This document shows positions 37,503 to 50,140 of a DNA stretch of 64,000 nt, in pieces. The notes beneath the pieces were generated by a model. It made no database searches. It was not told the origin of the DNA and saw only the letters and a list, made by a program, of their open reading frames with translations. The position numbers and the translations under genes are program-made. Position 1 is the stretch's first letter; every line of letters begins with the position of its first letter. Origin of the DNA: Volvox africanus (Eukaryota > Chlorophyta > Chlorophyceae > Chlamydomonadales > Volvocaceae); the NCBI GenBank assembly GCA_030268105.1, contig BSDZ01000004.1, forward strand, positions 1,785,001 through 1,849,000. Reading direction: 5' to 3'.

Positions 37503-38275
37503 CTGCCAAGACGGCAACTCGCAACTACCCTAATTGCATACTTAAGCTAACACATGGATAAGCTACTGAACAGTAATGAAAACCGCTTTCAATTTCCCTG
37601 CTTCATGATAGTATCTGACGTACTCTGGCGTACGTGAGGCATGATAAATAAATACTCGAAACATTTCCGAAGATTAGCCTAATCGTAACCGGTTTCATAA
37701 CAGTTATAAATAATACAGAAGTTCATGTCGATGTTTTTAGGTTACGTTGTGTTGTATAACTGTTTCGAGCGTCATGAACTCATGATCCGCGCGATTCAAA
37801 AGGTTATTTGTGCCCAGAGCTGCACCGTTAAATCTTAAAACAGGACACCAAAGAGGTGTCGCGTTCATAACGTAATCGTTTGCTGTGAGTAAATTACTCA
37901 CAGCGCGCATGCTGTGAGTAATTTAGTTGCTGAATGCGACGACTGCGGTTACGATAACCTTGTGAATCTGTCCCCGAGTAGCAAAACTTACAAAGGTTGC
38001 CAGATCTTGCATCGGTCGTTAGCCGCTCAGGCAAGACGAACAAGACACCCTGCCCCATGAGGTTATCAACGGTCGTCAAACAGGCTACTCGCTGGCTACC
38101 AGGTACCAGGCGTACCAGACGTACAAACCAGGTGCCAAGGACCTGCAATTGACCTATCAACAGGACCACCTAAGCCTCAGCCACTACGAAACCCACCGAA
38201 CTGGTCACTGAATTGGCCTAGTTTCACATTTAGACGTTACAGATTTTTCAACCCCCCACCCGCCCTTCTCTGAAG
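37503..38275. other. Intergenic upstream of the giant gene
   Basis: AT-richer sequence that should include the giant gene's promoter. No coding exon recognised. It contains the palindromic cluster listed separately. Confidence 0.45.
37883..37925. repeat. Palindrome cluster CTGTGAGTAA
   Basis: CTGTGAGTAA, its inverted copy TTACTCACAG, and a further direct copy CTGTGAGTAATTTA follow within 43 bp. It lies about 350 bp beyond the stop codon of the tyrosine-recombinase remnant, so it may belong to that element's end. This link is inference. Confidence 0.6.
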
Positions 38276-38942
38276 TCAATCTGAGCCGTCATCAGACGCA
38301 TCCCCCGAACTCGCACCATCCCCGCGAGGCAAGCGGACTCCATGCCAGGTGGGATCCACGTAACGCCTTAACGTGGCAAGAGAACCCATATGAGACATGC
38401 GCATCAAATCAGGCTCGGTCACACCCGATTGAAGGGCATATTGTAGGGAACCTCGGCGAAAGCTATGCACAGTTTTTCCGCCCAAGAGGCCAGCAGCCTT
38501 GAGATGCAAGTCCAATCGGTGCTCTAGCGCCTCGGTACTCAGCGCAGCTTCCCAGTAGGCTCGACCCCCCCCCCGAGTGACTGGCCTGGACAGATAACTC
38601 TGTACCTCGGCCGCTCGGCAGGCACCCATATAGAGTGAGAGAGCCCCAGCGGGCAAGCAGTAGGCTCCGGATAAGGCCGAACCCTGATGGCAGGTGCCGG
38701 CGGCCTTGATGCGTTTTTGTCCCCGACTCCTCGATCCGTAGAAGAGTGCCCTGCGAAACTCGCAAATCAGGCCCCAGGGGCGGTAGAGGCTACTCGGTGT
38801 ACTAAGACCTCCTATGTGTCACTTCCCGAAAATCCGAGAGTAGGAGCTTGCCAATGTCGTGCCCGCGTTGATAGGTGCGCCACAGGAGGTTGAAGACAGC
38901 CCAATCCCGCAACCATAAGCTACGGAGAAAGGGACGCCAATC
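38276..38942 (-). mobile_element. Tyrosine-recombinase remnant (DIRS/Crypton type)
   Basis: Minus-strand pieces in different frames line up as one tyrosine recombinase catalytic domain. They are LRDWAVFNLLWRTYQRG (about 38942-38830), GTKTHQGRRHLPSG (about 38740-38690), and an open frame to the stop at 38276 with KTVHSFRRGSLQYAL (the H-x-x-R box) and MGSLATLRRYVDPTWHG (the final His and the nucleophilic Tyr region). At least two frameshifts separate the pieces, so it is dead. Such domains occur in DIRS-like retrotransposons (for example Kangaroo of Volvox) and Cryptons. No reverse transcriptase was found nearby. Confidence 0.7.
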
Positions 38943-41694
38943 CCAAACCAGGCCAATTCAGCTATCGCCCCATCACGCAAACTCCAAGGACACAGAAACG
39001 TAGCCAGGCAGGTAAGAAGTACAGAAGGGAAGACACGGCTAAAAGAGAGGTACTAGGCCAATGTAGACCGACATATGCCTGGTCCCTATGCACTGTGAAT
39101 AGCACGACACTATAAAACTGATGAAACTACAATGCCTGGGAACACCAAATCCCTTTCATCGCGGCGACGTGTACAGTAAGGCCACATCCGGGGGGACCAT
39201 AAAGTGCCACGCAGTTCAACCATTTGCAGTTGAAGGAGCGCCCAACAGAAACCCGTATCCCAACCGGTGGGGATTGGATGTCAAGGGCAGTGAAGAATGC
39301 GGGATGCGCTCAGAAATCCACAAGCACCGCTGCACCGATCCCCATTGACTTCCTGAAGCATGAACCGTTCCAGAGCCGCCGCAGCCGCCAGAGTGACGAT
39401 TTCCCACACCTAGGTGTATACACCTGGTGGCATGATGGCAAGCCTCTGGCCACTATTCCGGTTTCTAGACTGCCGCTGCCGCTCTAGAGTGTATGGCCCA
39501 GCTCAACGACATTCCTGGGGGTTCTGCAACAGGAGGTCACTCCTGTACGGGCTCTGGATCGGATATAGCGATCCTTTTTGGTGCCCATGGATTGGTTTTG
39601 GGGCCCTCCTCGCTTCAGGCTTTTGCTGGTCGGGGCATGGGGTCGTCCCTGTGTGCCTTGGAGCACTGCTAAAAAAAGGGAACCATCATGCAACTTCAGC
39701 CCACAGTGGGAGCTCGGTGATCAGCCCCCTCGCTCTTTGAGGTGTCCCTAGGGCTCCCTGATTCAGGCTCCTCTATTTCTTGTGGCATAGGCTTGACCCC
39801 TTCATAGGCCTCAGCGCTGTTACGTTTGCATTCCCCTTCTTCAACGCCGTAGGATGTTACCACACGCAACAAAATTGGGATTGCCGTAGACCTTCCTCAT
39901 AAAAGTATGCCTATTTTGCATCATGAAAGAAGGACGAACCATGTCGTCTACGGCCGTCCTAGTCCATTGCTGTCGCGTCACATCATGATTTGATAACTAA
40001 TAATAATGCACCAGCTTGAGCGGGAAGACTGAGCCCTTCTTTGAACCAGGACAAAAAGAACTCACGGACGCGAACGTAAAACACGGAGCCATGGGGGGCC
40101 CCAGTTACAGTGACGAGTGGAATCTAGGCTTTATAGGAATAGCAGGGTGAAACCGCTCCATACGCGAAGTACATCAAAGCCTCATCCAGACCTAGATAGC
40201 CCATTTCGCACGCAATATGAAACATGTCCCTTAATGCCCATAACAGCCCAGCAGTGGCCACATACTGCAGGCCCCGTTCCGCCTTTCTCCGGTTGGAGAT
40301 AGCGCTGTTATGCTTCCCATGGGTTCAACCTTCAGCGACATGCAGGAAGTACACACCTGCCTGAGCCCCCCAGCCCCATATGTGCTGCGGGGTCTCCTCC
40401 AGTGCCCTTCCAGTCCTTTTTACTATGCCATGCTGCCGTATCCCGCGATGCCATAGCCATCGTGGCGTAACTTGGCACACCACAACACAGCAACAGAATG
40501 AGGTCGCATCCGTACCATTCTATGTATCCCTTCTATATGCATCTATGGGACTGGACCGGATTGAAGTTTGCCTGTAGGGACGTTTGATGCAACTCAAGTC
40601 TGCTTATGCGCCTGACTCCACACACAGAACAGACAACTGTGCGATGGGAACCCGTAACCAGGTAGTAGAGCGGACTTCCTCCTGTTACGAAGGTACTCCG
40701 TTGATGAAAATGGACCTGTAAAACACTTGCATACATCGGTAAAATAGTTGCTTGTTTAGTTCAAGCAGCAACCCGCATTGTGGACACAGCGCGTCATAGA
40801 AAACGTCAGCGTGACATAAGCTCGGCTTAGGAAACGAATTTTGCAATAATCTGGCCCTGCCCATTTCAGTAGTGTGAGGCATAAGAGGATAATCCAAAAC
40901 GCCCCAGGCTTGAACCCCAACCCCAGCGTTAAGTCACCCAGTCGCATTCAATGGAGCCAACATGATAGTTTGTCAATCAACCGACCTACAACAGGAATGT
41001 GAAAGGACGTATATTGGCTAGGCGCATCCAGGAGGATGATCAGTAGTGGACGACACATCATCGGTAGGGGTACGAGACCCGCACATACCCTTCGAAAACG
41101 GCCTGCTGCACGCACAGACCCAGCACGCTATCCACTTCCTCGTGCTGTTATTCAACGTTCTTTCCCTGATAGCCGTCGCTACCATGCTCACGTTAGCCCT
41201 TGCTCTCGAAACACAGTACCGCCTCCCCCCATCACTGCAACGACATGAGACATTGAGGTCGCCTCGCTCTTTAAAAACTAGGGCGCTTCGACAGCAGCTT
41301 ATGCGGGTAAATCGGAGCGCCAAATAATGCTTACGGCTCAGGCCAATGTGGGACCATATGGCCTCTGTACTGCAATACCACCCCGGCATATTTTTGGTAT
41401 CACCTGGGAGGGCTTTTGTCAAAATTGACACACACATTAACATACACACACATACACGGACGGACCGCTCGCTCACCCACCACATCAGTGCATCGACAGG
41501 CCGCAACCCCCAAGCCACATCACTCCCAATCCATTCGCCTTTATCTGCGTTGGCATGCGAATAACAAAATTTCGGCCTTTGGATTCACAGGCCATTCAGC
41601 AGCCTGCGTGATTACAGCACGTCGTCCTTACGGTGCATGATTATAACCCACACATATATGGGTTATATAAAACATATATATACATATATATTAT
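38943..41694. other. Non-coding stretch between element remnant and repeat B
   Basis: No exon chain or domain recognised on either strand. One 166-codon minus frame (41018-41518) has no recognisable family and odd Cys/Arg/Ser composition, so it is probably chance. A (TA)-rich tract lies at about 41650-41694. Confidence 0.45.
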
Positions 41695-41965
41695 GGTAAG
41701 GGCAGGGTGCCCCCATGTCGATGGACGGTGACGACCCCAATTAAAGTGACCTGCGAGCTGACCAGTAGCGGAGTTGACGCCTTAGTTGATTCGGCAGATT
41801 CCGCTGGATGCTGGTGGTGGGTGCTGAACCTGGGAAAACCACTGATTTCGGAGAAGTCGGCATGGGAGACTGGATGAGGGTGCCCCGAAACACCGGGGAA
41901 GGTAGGGACTGCCAGGTTAGTGGCCACGGGTGATGTACCCCCCTATCCTACAGATTATATATAGT
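41695..41965 (-). repeat. Dispersed repeat, copy B
   Basis: Reverse complement matches copies A and C: GTGGCCACT, CCTACCTTCCCC, CACCCTCATCC, CCAGGTTCAGCACCCACCACC, CAGCATCCAGC and GTCCATCGACAT. It is the most diverged of the three copies and is bordered by a TA-rich tract. Confidence 0.7.
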
Positions 41966-42057
41966 TGGCGATTCACTCACCGGCTCAACCATAGCCAGCA
42001 GGATGACCGATGCAATTCCACGCATCAGAACGACGGGTCCAATCCGAAACCTACCCA

Positions 42058-42062
42058 TTACA
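42058..42062 (-). terminator. Putative TGTAA poly(A) signal
   Basis: TTACA on the + strand, about 200 nt beyond the stop codon at 42265 of the second giant-family gene. Confidence 0.45.
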
Positions 42063-42264
42063 TTGCAGCTCATGCACATTCTTTCCAATGCCAAAAACAC
42101 AAATTAGACGCATCTTCAAAACCCCCTGGCCATCCGATGGTCTGAGAAGCTCTTGCATCGACAACCCGCTCCAGTTCAATGCACCCCGCTGTCGGCCACA
42201 GCTCCTGGCTGGCAACCTGTCATCCGTACTTGCCTGCCACGGCCCCTGGTTGCCTGTCACGCAG

Positions 42265-45200
42265 TCAGTCATCGCGCTTTTCCTGAGCGGCCCGGCGTGC
42301 CAGGAACTGCACCCGCCAGGCCGCCTGCGTACCTAGCACCACCGCCGTCTTCAGTGTGGCCAGGGTGGCGAGGCGAAGCAAAAGGCAGCTTGATAACAGG
42401 CCACGGCCATGGCCGTCGAGGAAGGAGTACAGCGCGAAGGCTGTGGGCAGCTCCAGGAAAACCAGAAGAATCATAAACAGCCACGCGGGCAGCTGCGGCG
42501 GCGTTCCAAGTGGTGGTGATGGCGAAGGGTATAATGCCAGTACGTGGGTCGATGAATAGGTGCTGCTATGCCAGCAGAACGACGTATGCATGATACCGTT
42601 AGACCTCAATAGAAGTGAAGAGGAGTCTGCTGTACTGAGTTTAAATGGACGGAATGAATTAAGTAGGAACAAGCTTGAGTCTCGTCCCCCCAATACGTAC
42701 CCTCATGTCAGCAGCTATTTCCATCACCCTGTCATCCCCAGCTCGCTGTCCGCTACTTTCCTTCCCAACAGGGCGTTTGGCACCTTGCTCCCCGTGTGAG
42801 AACTTCGTCGAGGATGATGACCACCAGCTCCAACTCTGGTTTGTCAGATTGTCATGCAAAAGCCCACCCCTCACCTGCTCAAACACCGCCTTGGCGGCGC
42901 CCTCGTTGAACACATCCGCCCACGTGCGGCATACCGGCAGCACGAAAGACGGCAGCGGCGCCAGGCCGCGGCTGAGGAACGAATGAGACACGGCACGCAG
43001 CACCATGCAGGCCGCCACGGCGCCGAAAAGGCGCTCGGGCCGGCCGTCGCCCAGCAGCCCAAACGCCGCTAGCAACAGAGCCTGGCCGCCCTGGTAGAAC
43101 GACATGAAGGCAGCGGCAGCGAGACCGTCCTCAAGGAACGCTCGCGCGACGCTTAGTGACACCAAGACCATCGTGATTGCAGCGTATAGGCGGTACATAA
43201 CCTGCGGGGCTCCGTAAAGTGGGTATGCGGGGAGTGAGGCGAGGAGGGAAGGCGAGAGGGAGGGCGGGAAAGGGTACTTGGGGTTTTGAGTCGAGGACTG
43301 GGGCTTCGGTTATGGAAGGGAAAAAGCCGAAATTACTGATACCACCGGCAAACACAAGGAGACGGCAGCCGTGTCCGCAGTGAGCGCCCACGGGTCTTGA
43401 GACAAAAGTGAAAGATGGGTCCAACCAACAACCCAACCAATCATTCGACTCACCTGCAGTCGGATCGCAGTATTTAACCAGAAGGCCTGCTCGAGATGCG
43501 GCGAGGAAAAGCCAGTGAAGCAGGCCAGGAGTTGCCTCCCAAATTCAGGCAGCAGCGCCGCTGCCGGCTGCGCTTGCGCCGGCCTCCCCACCGCCGCTGC
43601 CGGTGTTGCAGCCACTGCAGCCGCCGCCGCTAATAACCTTTCCCCCCCAGGGTGCCTATCCGCCCTTGCGATTTGACATCGAAACACCTCCTCGCTGCAG
43701 CTTCTGCCCCTATACGGAAGGTCCCCTGGCCGCTGCACCGCCCCCGGCTTCGGCTCCTGGATGGATTTGCTAATGGCCTTCGGTGCAGGAGAGGGACCTT
43801 CTATCGCTGCGCTGCCGACTGCCAAAGTCCCGCCTGGAGGTCTCGCGTCCACTGCGTGCCGCAGCTCTCCCCGCCCTGCCTGCAGCACCCTTGACGTGGC
43901 CGCCAGCACCTCTGTGCCATCTGCTGTTCTCGCCACCGTCAAAAACCGTTGGTACCGCATTGGTTGCACCGGCTGGGACTCGGCCAACCTTGACATGAAG
44001 GGGGATGGAATTGACGGCTCCAAGACCGGCCACAACTCACGCAGAGTGACTTGAGGAGGTTCCAGGCACATTAGCCTGCTGCAGTCGATGGCCGCTAGAG
44101 CTGTGCTGACGGATCCCGACTGACGGAGCCCCAAGCCGAGTGCTGAATGCCCTGAGACCGGACGAAAGCGCGGGAAGGGCTTAGCTTCCGCGTCAGCCCG
44201 GGGACAAGGGACCCAGCCACGGGGCATGTATTGAGGATAGCTGTTGTTTAGATGCTGGTGCTCCACGGGACCGGCGCTCAGGCAGACCCGCATATGGACC
44301 CGGACAGAATCGCAATCGAAGCGGGACCAGTCAACAGAGGTCGTGACAGCGCTAATGGCTGGTAGGAGCGCTTCTGCTGTCCTCAAGCCGTCAGCGGTGG
44401 CAGGGATGGCGGCGGCAGCATCCTCATCGCAGTGCTGGTCGCTGCTATGGGTCCTCCCGAGAAGGGGTGGGAAAAGTGATATCGAGGCTGCTTGAGCCAC
44501 CATCGTCGTCGGCGTTGAAACCAGCGCATCCCCCTCGCCACCCCTGCCAGCGCTGTCGCCGCCCTCACTCGCTCGCTGAAGTGACGACGACGAAGGCTCC
44601 TCACCGATAACCCGAAGCAAGCCGTCCAAGCGCGCTGCTATCTCACCGTCACCCGCCGCCACTGCATCGCGCAACACCATCTCGCTGCATAGCCGAAGCC
44701 TAGATGTCGCCGATGATATCACCAATCGCGCTGTGTACGGCAGGTACAGTTCCATGCAGCCCGCCAGCAACGTTGCTGCCGTGTCTGCCATGTGCTGCCT
44801 GAGCAGCACCGCAATCGTGTACACACCGGCACCGCCGCCGTTGCCGCCACCATGCGGTGTGGTTGAGCCACTACTAGCCAGGCCCAGCTGCTGCCGTAAC
44901 AGGCTCTGGACCTCCCGACTGTACGACGGGTAGTCGTGCGACGTTGACACATCTTCCATTTCCACCCCTGAGCACGCCGCTCCACCGAGCAGAAGACCCA
45001 GATCGCTAATAAACTGCCGCGAAGCTTCAGCACCATCTTGTCCGTTGAGGTGCGTCCCACTTGCCGCCAGCGCGGGATCAGCCGCTGCCGCAGCCGCAAC
45101 CGTCCTGGCAACAGTAGCCGCAGCGCAATTGATTAGGATACGCGCCCTCAACCCTGCCAGTTCCGCCGATACGTTTCTAGCTTCGATCATAGTGCACACG

Positions 45201-47647
45201 CCGTGCGGAGTTTCGTCCGTTACCCCGGTGCTGGTCGCACCATCGACCATGCCTGTTCTTACAGGTTTACACCAACAGCCCCTGGCTAGCGTGCATGTGC
45301 ACGCGCGCAGTAGCAGCACTGGAGCAGCAACAGAGACGACTTCCCTTGTTACGTATTCCGGCACTGTCCATGGTGGACGCGGCGGCGCCTGCAGCGGTGT
45401 CGTGAGTGGAAGTGGAGGCGCCCCCGGCGACACTGGAGACCCCTCTAGCTACCGCATCCCCAGGAGTTCCTGGTCCGAATCAAACGCCCCATCGATCAGC
45501 GGGGCCTGATGAGACGTGCGGGGACCAATAGTCGGACGTTTCCCCTGTCCGAAGCTCCACCTGCAGGAGCCCGCTGTGCCGGGGCAGCGACTCCACCAGG
45601 ACGATGAAGATCTCACCCTCAGGACCGGCAGATGCCGCGGTCGCGGTCGCAGTGGTCCAATCAATAGCCGGTTGCCCCGCTGCCGCTGACGTTGCCGACT
45701 CTGCCTCCATGGCAACCGAGTTGACTTGGGCGGAAGCCGCGGACAGGTGTAGTAACTCACGCACCGGCAGAAAGCGGCCCAGTGAGCGAACGGTGCAACA
45801 ATGCAACCCTGTGCGCGATACGCCCACATACAACACTGCCTCATCCGCTGGTGGTGTGCATGGCACCACCAGACATACAGGTGCCGGGTCTGGTATCGTG
45901 TTCAGGCTTGCATCAGCGACGGACAAACGCGCTGGGTCGGCCCGGCAGAGCCAGGAGCCGCTCGTCTGCCAGACCGGCTGCTCTGGTAGGACCGCACATG
46001 CCGCCGTTGCAGGGCCAGGTGACGGCATCTGGCCCTCGTGCGCGGTGGAGTCGGCGAAGAGGGGGTTCTGTAGTGCTACGTGTGAGTCAACAACGGCCGC
46101 AGCGCCGTGTTCACGCCATTGCACTCGCCGCATCTGCGTATTAATCTGCACTGACACAACAGGCTCAATGGAAGGGTCACATAGGCCCAGCTGATGCAGA
46201 TAAGACATCAGTTGAGCCACTTGAAGATCCGATATCCTTGTCCCAGCAGCGTCATCGTTAGTAAGTACGGAATCGGCCTCCGAGTCCAGGAGCTGCTGAA
46301 CGTCCTCCGCGCCTGCGTCGAGGTGTGTGTAATCGAGCATCAGTTCCAGGCAGCCGTGCCGTACAGCGAGGCCATGCAGCACCCAATTGTACGGTAATAG
46401 CAACTTTGCTAGAGGTGGCAACATGCTGGGGCGGAGCTGCTCTGGGCTGCTCGAGTGCAGCTTCATGCGAATACGGCACGTGCCAGTTGCAGCAAGGCGG
46501 TGGGCGACTTTCACTGCCGCCATAGAACGCTCCTGGGCCGCTGTCTCTTGCGCTGACGAAGCTGCTGGGGACGTTTGCCCAGTAGGTGCCACTTTGCGCG
46601 AAGGGCCGCATAGGGGCGTAACTGGCGGCGTCGGGCCCCTGCCGTCCTGAGCTGCAGGCCACGCGCCCGCACCCGCAGGTCCGTGGTGCTCCAATGTGCT
46701 GCTGCATCCATAACTGGGCGATTTAGCTGATGCCTGCACTGGGCCCCTTATGCATACCCGAATGAATCGGCCGAGACCATCCGTGATCGTCCCTGCTATG
46801 ACCTCGCCGTCAGAATGGGAGGAACTGCTAGGTATGGCGCTAGCTGCTGATGTTCCTAGGCCTGACTCGGCCACACAGGAGGGATGGAGCTGGTCGCGGG
46901 ATTTGTATTAGGTGTGGTGGTGCTCTGGGTCGTGAGAGCAGCCGCTGAAATGGTCGTGGGAGCCATGGGGACGAACGCGGATATGACCGGAGCAGCTTCC
47001 AGGTGATGTGCGGACGCAGCAGTGTCCAGAAGGTCTGGGTCCGCCGCAACGGTCACAGACTGCTCGCCCTCGTCGCTCAAGAAGATGTCCAGGTCGTCAT
47101 CTGTCTTGCCATCACCACTGGTGTGGATGCCTTCCCAAGGGCTCATGCCAGAAGCAGCTGTGGCGGTGGCAGCGCCTATGGGGCCACAGGCTAGTTGTTG
47201 TCCCCCAGGGCTAGTGGCGACACGCAAATTGACCAGCGCGAGGCACTACCGTCGGTTCTGATGCCGCGTGCAGTCTCATGGCCAGTGCTGACGCCCCTGC
47301 CTCCACCAATGCCGCTGATGCTCTTGTTACCGCTGCCATCTGGCCTGGTGGACAGTGTAGAGACAGATATGCTGCTGCTGCTGCCGCTGCTTTCGGCGCC
47401 ACGATTGGGATCACCGCTGGAGCTGTTGGCCAGGATTGAGGCAGTTCCCCCAATCAATGCATCAACCGTATGTTGCTTCAGGTACAGTCGATTCAGCAGC
47501 CGTGGACGACTCTCAGGCTGGCTAGTCGTACTTGACGCGCCGACGGCCAATTCCGTAAAAACTGCTGGAGGAGCGGCTTGTGCGCAAGTCCTGAATAGTA
47601 GCCCATTGAAGGACTCAACGTTACTACAGCCTTGGGGTAAAGGGTGC
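42265..47647 (-). CDS. Tandem paralogue of the giant membrane protein (model incomplete)
   Basis: The 3' exons are clear and in phase: 42265-42492, 42875-43201 and one ending at 43454. They encode membrane segments aligning with the gene at 27386-37502. The blocks AIRLQVMYRLYAA..FLEDGL and LRAVSHSFL match TRTCSIMWSYFI..WVEDGL and VRLVSEALM there. Upstream coding lies in three further frames: about 43454-45400, 45480-46920 (RIRMKLHSSSPEQLRPSMLP, LAVRHGCLELMLDYTHL) and 46900-47190. A fourth piece, up to 47647, contains PRLLNRLYLKQH, matching PRRLNRMYL. The frame changes need either three extra, poorly marked introns or frameshifts. No GAF part is present. A further 5' exon near 47762-47900 is possible. 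Confidence 0.55.
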
Positions 47648-50062
47648 CTGCAGAGTGGACGAAAGTCAGGGATGGTCACGCGCTGAGGCCGAGCTGCCAG
47701 GCACAATCTCGGTCCGGCCGATATTAACATTCTAACTCAATGCGGCAGCCCACCTAGCATCTTCGTCTTCTAGGGTTGCGTGAGAGGGAGAGGAGATCGT
47801 CAAGGCCGTGCGAGACAGCGTTGTCAACGCCGAGCTGGAGCTTGTAGTTGATGCTGCCTGCTCTAGGACGCTTCTTGTGTCTGCATGTGCATTCACAATT
47901 CATGATGGCAAGTGCTCACGCTTTGAAGCCGTTTCCCTTGCACGCCTGCATCTAACCCGCACCAAGTACAACAGGGTCCTTAAGAACCTCTTGGCCTCTT
48001 CCCATGTGCTGAGATGCTAGCTCCCTTACATCCTGCACATGACTAGCGCGACGTCCGCACTTTCTTCTCATTATTTAGGTTAAATGCCATTGACTTAACG
48101 GAAACGTGACTGGCACAATAGGTCCTAATGTACACGTACTCATTTAGGGTTAACTTGAGTAATTTGAGGCATCAGCGTCGTACATTATGGTCGACGCGTC
48201 GTCGACATTGTCCGTTGTCCCGACATTGAAACTTAGGATATTATGAGAGACACGAATCCAGATCTTTGTTATTATTTTATTATATTTATTTTACTTAGCG
48301 GAGTGGTTTGGGTGAATCGCTCACTGGGGGTAGGAACGGTATGGCAGATATCCATGAAACATCGTAACCTCACCGCTTCTATGCTAATTTTGGGCCTGTG
48401 TAGCCCGCAATTAATCGTGTGACCCTGCTACAGAAACGCCGTGCGATGCGAAAATGGGTGGTTGGCTCCTGCTTAATGGGCTCAGATGTTAACAAGTCCT
48501 TACTACGGCTGCAGATAGGCATTTGATTTCTGCCACGCTTTTCGGTCAAAAATGCGACAGCGCTGAGTCCCCATGACAGAGTAGTTTGCCTTATGCAGTC
48601 CTGCAAGGTTTGGGAGGTATTCTATACGTTCAAGACCCTTAATCGTGGTCGATTAGCAAATCTGCGCCATTGTGCGCTGCGGGTGCTGCGGTAGAGCGCT
48701 AAGACTCGCAAGATGCAATTCCTGCCGACCTCTGATTGAGTTAACAACACTGCAAGCGCCAGGCATATGGTCACATGCACCACCGTGTTCTCGTCCTACT
48801 ATTTTGTCACACAGGCACAAACAACAGTCGCTCCAAACTTGTCCACGCAATCCACGGGAACTGGTGAGAGTTTGCTTTGTCAAGGCTCAATTGCCGCAAA
48901 ATGTGCAGTCAGGGCAAGCCAAAAGCCTGGTCAAGCCTGCCGTACGGAACTAGACGCTCGCCATTAACATGGCTCTCATTAACATGTGCTACTTTTAATG
49001 CAGTTGCCCCATTTCCTTGTCGGAAATGCAGGGCTAACCCCAACACATCGCCCAAATGTGCCACGGCGCCACCTGCGTTCTCATGACCATTTCAGGAGTC
49101 CATAATTGTTCAAACTCCACTCACACGTGTTCTTCTGGTAAACAAGCCAGCCGTAACAAGAATAGGTCACGTAAACGAATATCGGATAGAATTTCACCCC
49201 AAAACGGCAAGAGGATAAATCAATATGTGCCAGATTGCATCTGCACGTAAGCTTCCCACGGCCTAATGACGCACGGCCATTTGGAGGGCTAGGCCGTAAC
49301 GCCAACGTATTATAATGTGTCATTACGCCATTTGGCCCCCTCCTAGAAAAAAACCATTTAAGAGACAAGTCATCCATTTGCACAGGAAACAGATTGCAGC
49401 CGCCTAGAGAGCGCAGGTCTGCAGCCCCCTACGTCTGCACACCTCTCCAGCCAATTCCTTGCTACTTAACTTCCCCCCTTGAACGCTCGTTTCCTCGCTC
49501 TATGTTCTCAGTAGGAACAGCACGCGGTCGCAATTCCTTACTATAAACGCCTTGGCCTATCGCTTTCCACTCAAGCCCTAAAAGTGCAGACGTTCCTTCC
49601 CCAGAGTCCGCACGGTCAGGTAGAAGGGACTGACAAGTCTTGCGAAGCCATTGTACATGCAAGAGATTGGTATCTACGCTAGTCCATTCGTCCTGCCCAG
49701 CTATAAAACGTAGAAGCAACACGCATGAGCAACGCCGTCAGTGCAGACCGACCTGGAAGTGATCTGGTCATTGCTAGACCGCGAGGATAGGCCGCCAGCT
49801 GGCCGCTGCTGGTTATTACAGCCGTGGCCATCCCGGCGCACCGAGCTCCGTGTGTCTTTTAGCCACTAGCCATTCATCATCGCAGCAGTGGGAGGGCTGC
49901 AGGTAGCCGGGGGCACAAGGAATGCACGGGACGAGGTTGCAAGCAGACGAGGCATGTCAACAAGTGTTACGTGCCACGCGTGTGGAATTCCGTCAAAAAA
50001 ACTGCAGGTGTGTGTGCAAACAATCTTGGCAAGTGGTATGCGCAGCCATAAGCCTTGACCAC
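47648..50062. other. Intergenic, possible extra 5' exon of the preceding gene
   Basis: A minus-strand frame ending at a GTGGGC donor near 47760 (SSPSHATLEDEDAR) would join in phase 2 to the exon starting at 47647, but its own start is unclear. Nothing else convincing was seen from 48000 to 50062. Confidence 0.35.
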
Positions 50063-50067
50063 TTACA
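50063..50067 (-). terminator. TGTAA poly(A) signal
   Basis: TTACA on the + strand, 74 nt beyond the stop codon at 50141. This short spacing supports ending the gene at that stop rather than splicing at the GTAAAC present just upstream. Confidence 0.55.
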
Positions 50068-50140
50068 ACTTGCTGTCATACACCCGGCCATGCTACTTCA
50101 CGTTTCCATCATAGCCCCCGTAGCCTTGGGCCCAGTGTGG

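Noticed and set aside
41018..41518. 166-codon minus-strand frame
   Set aside because: No domain, no splice context and unusual composition; probably a chance opening.
47808..48020. 70-codon plus-strand frame beginning MRDSVVNAELEL
   Set aside because: No recognisable family. The opposite strand offers a better-phased candidate 5' exon for the paralogue gene.
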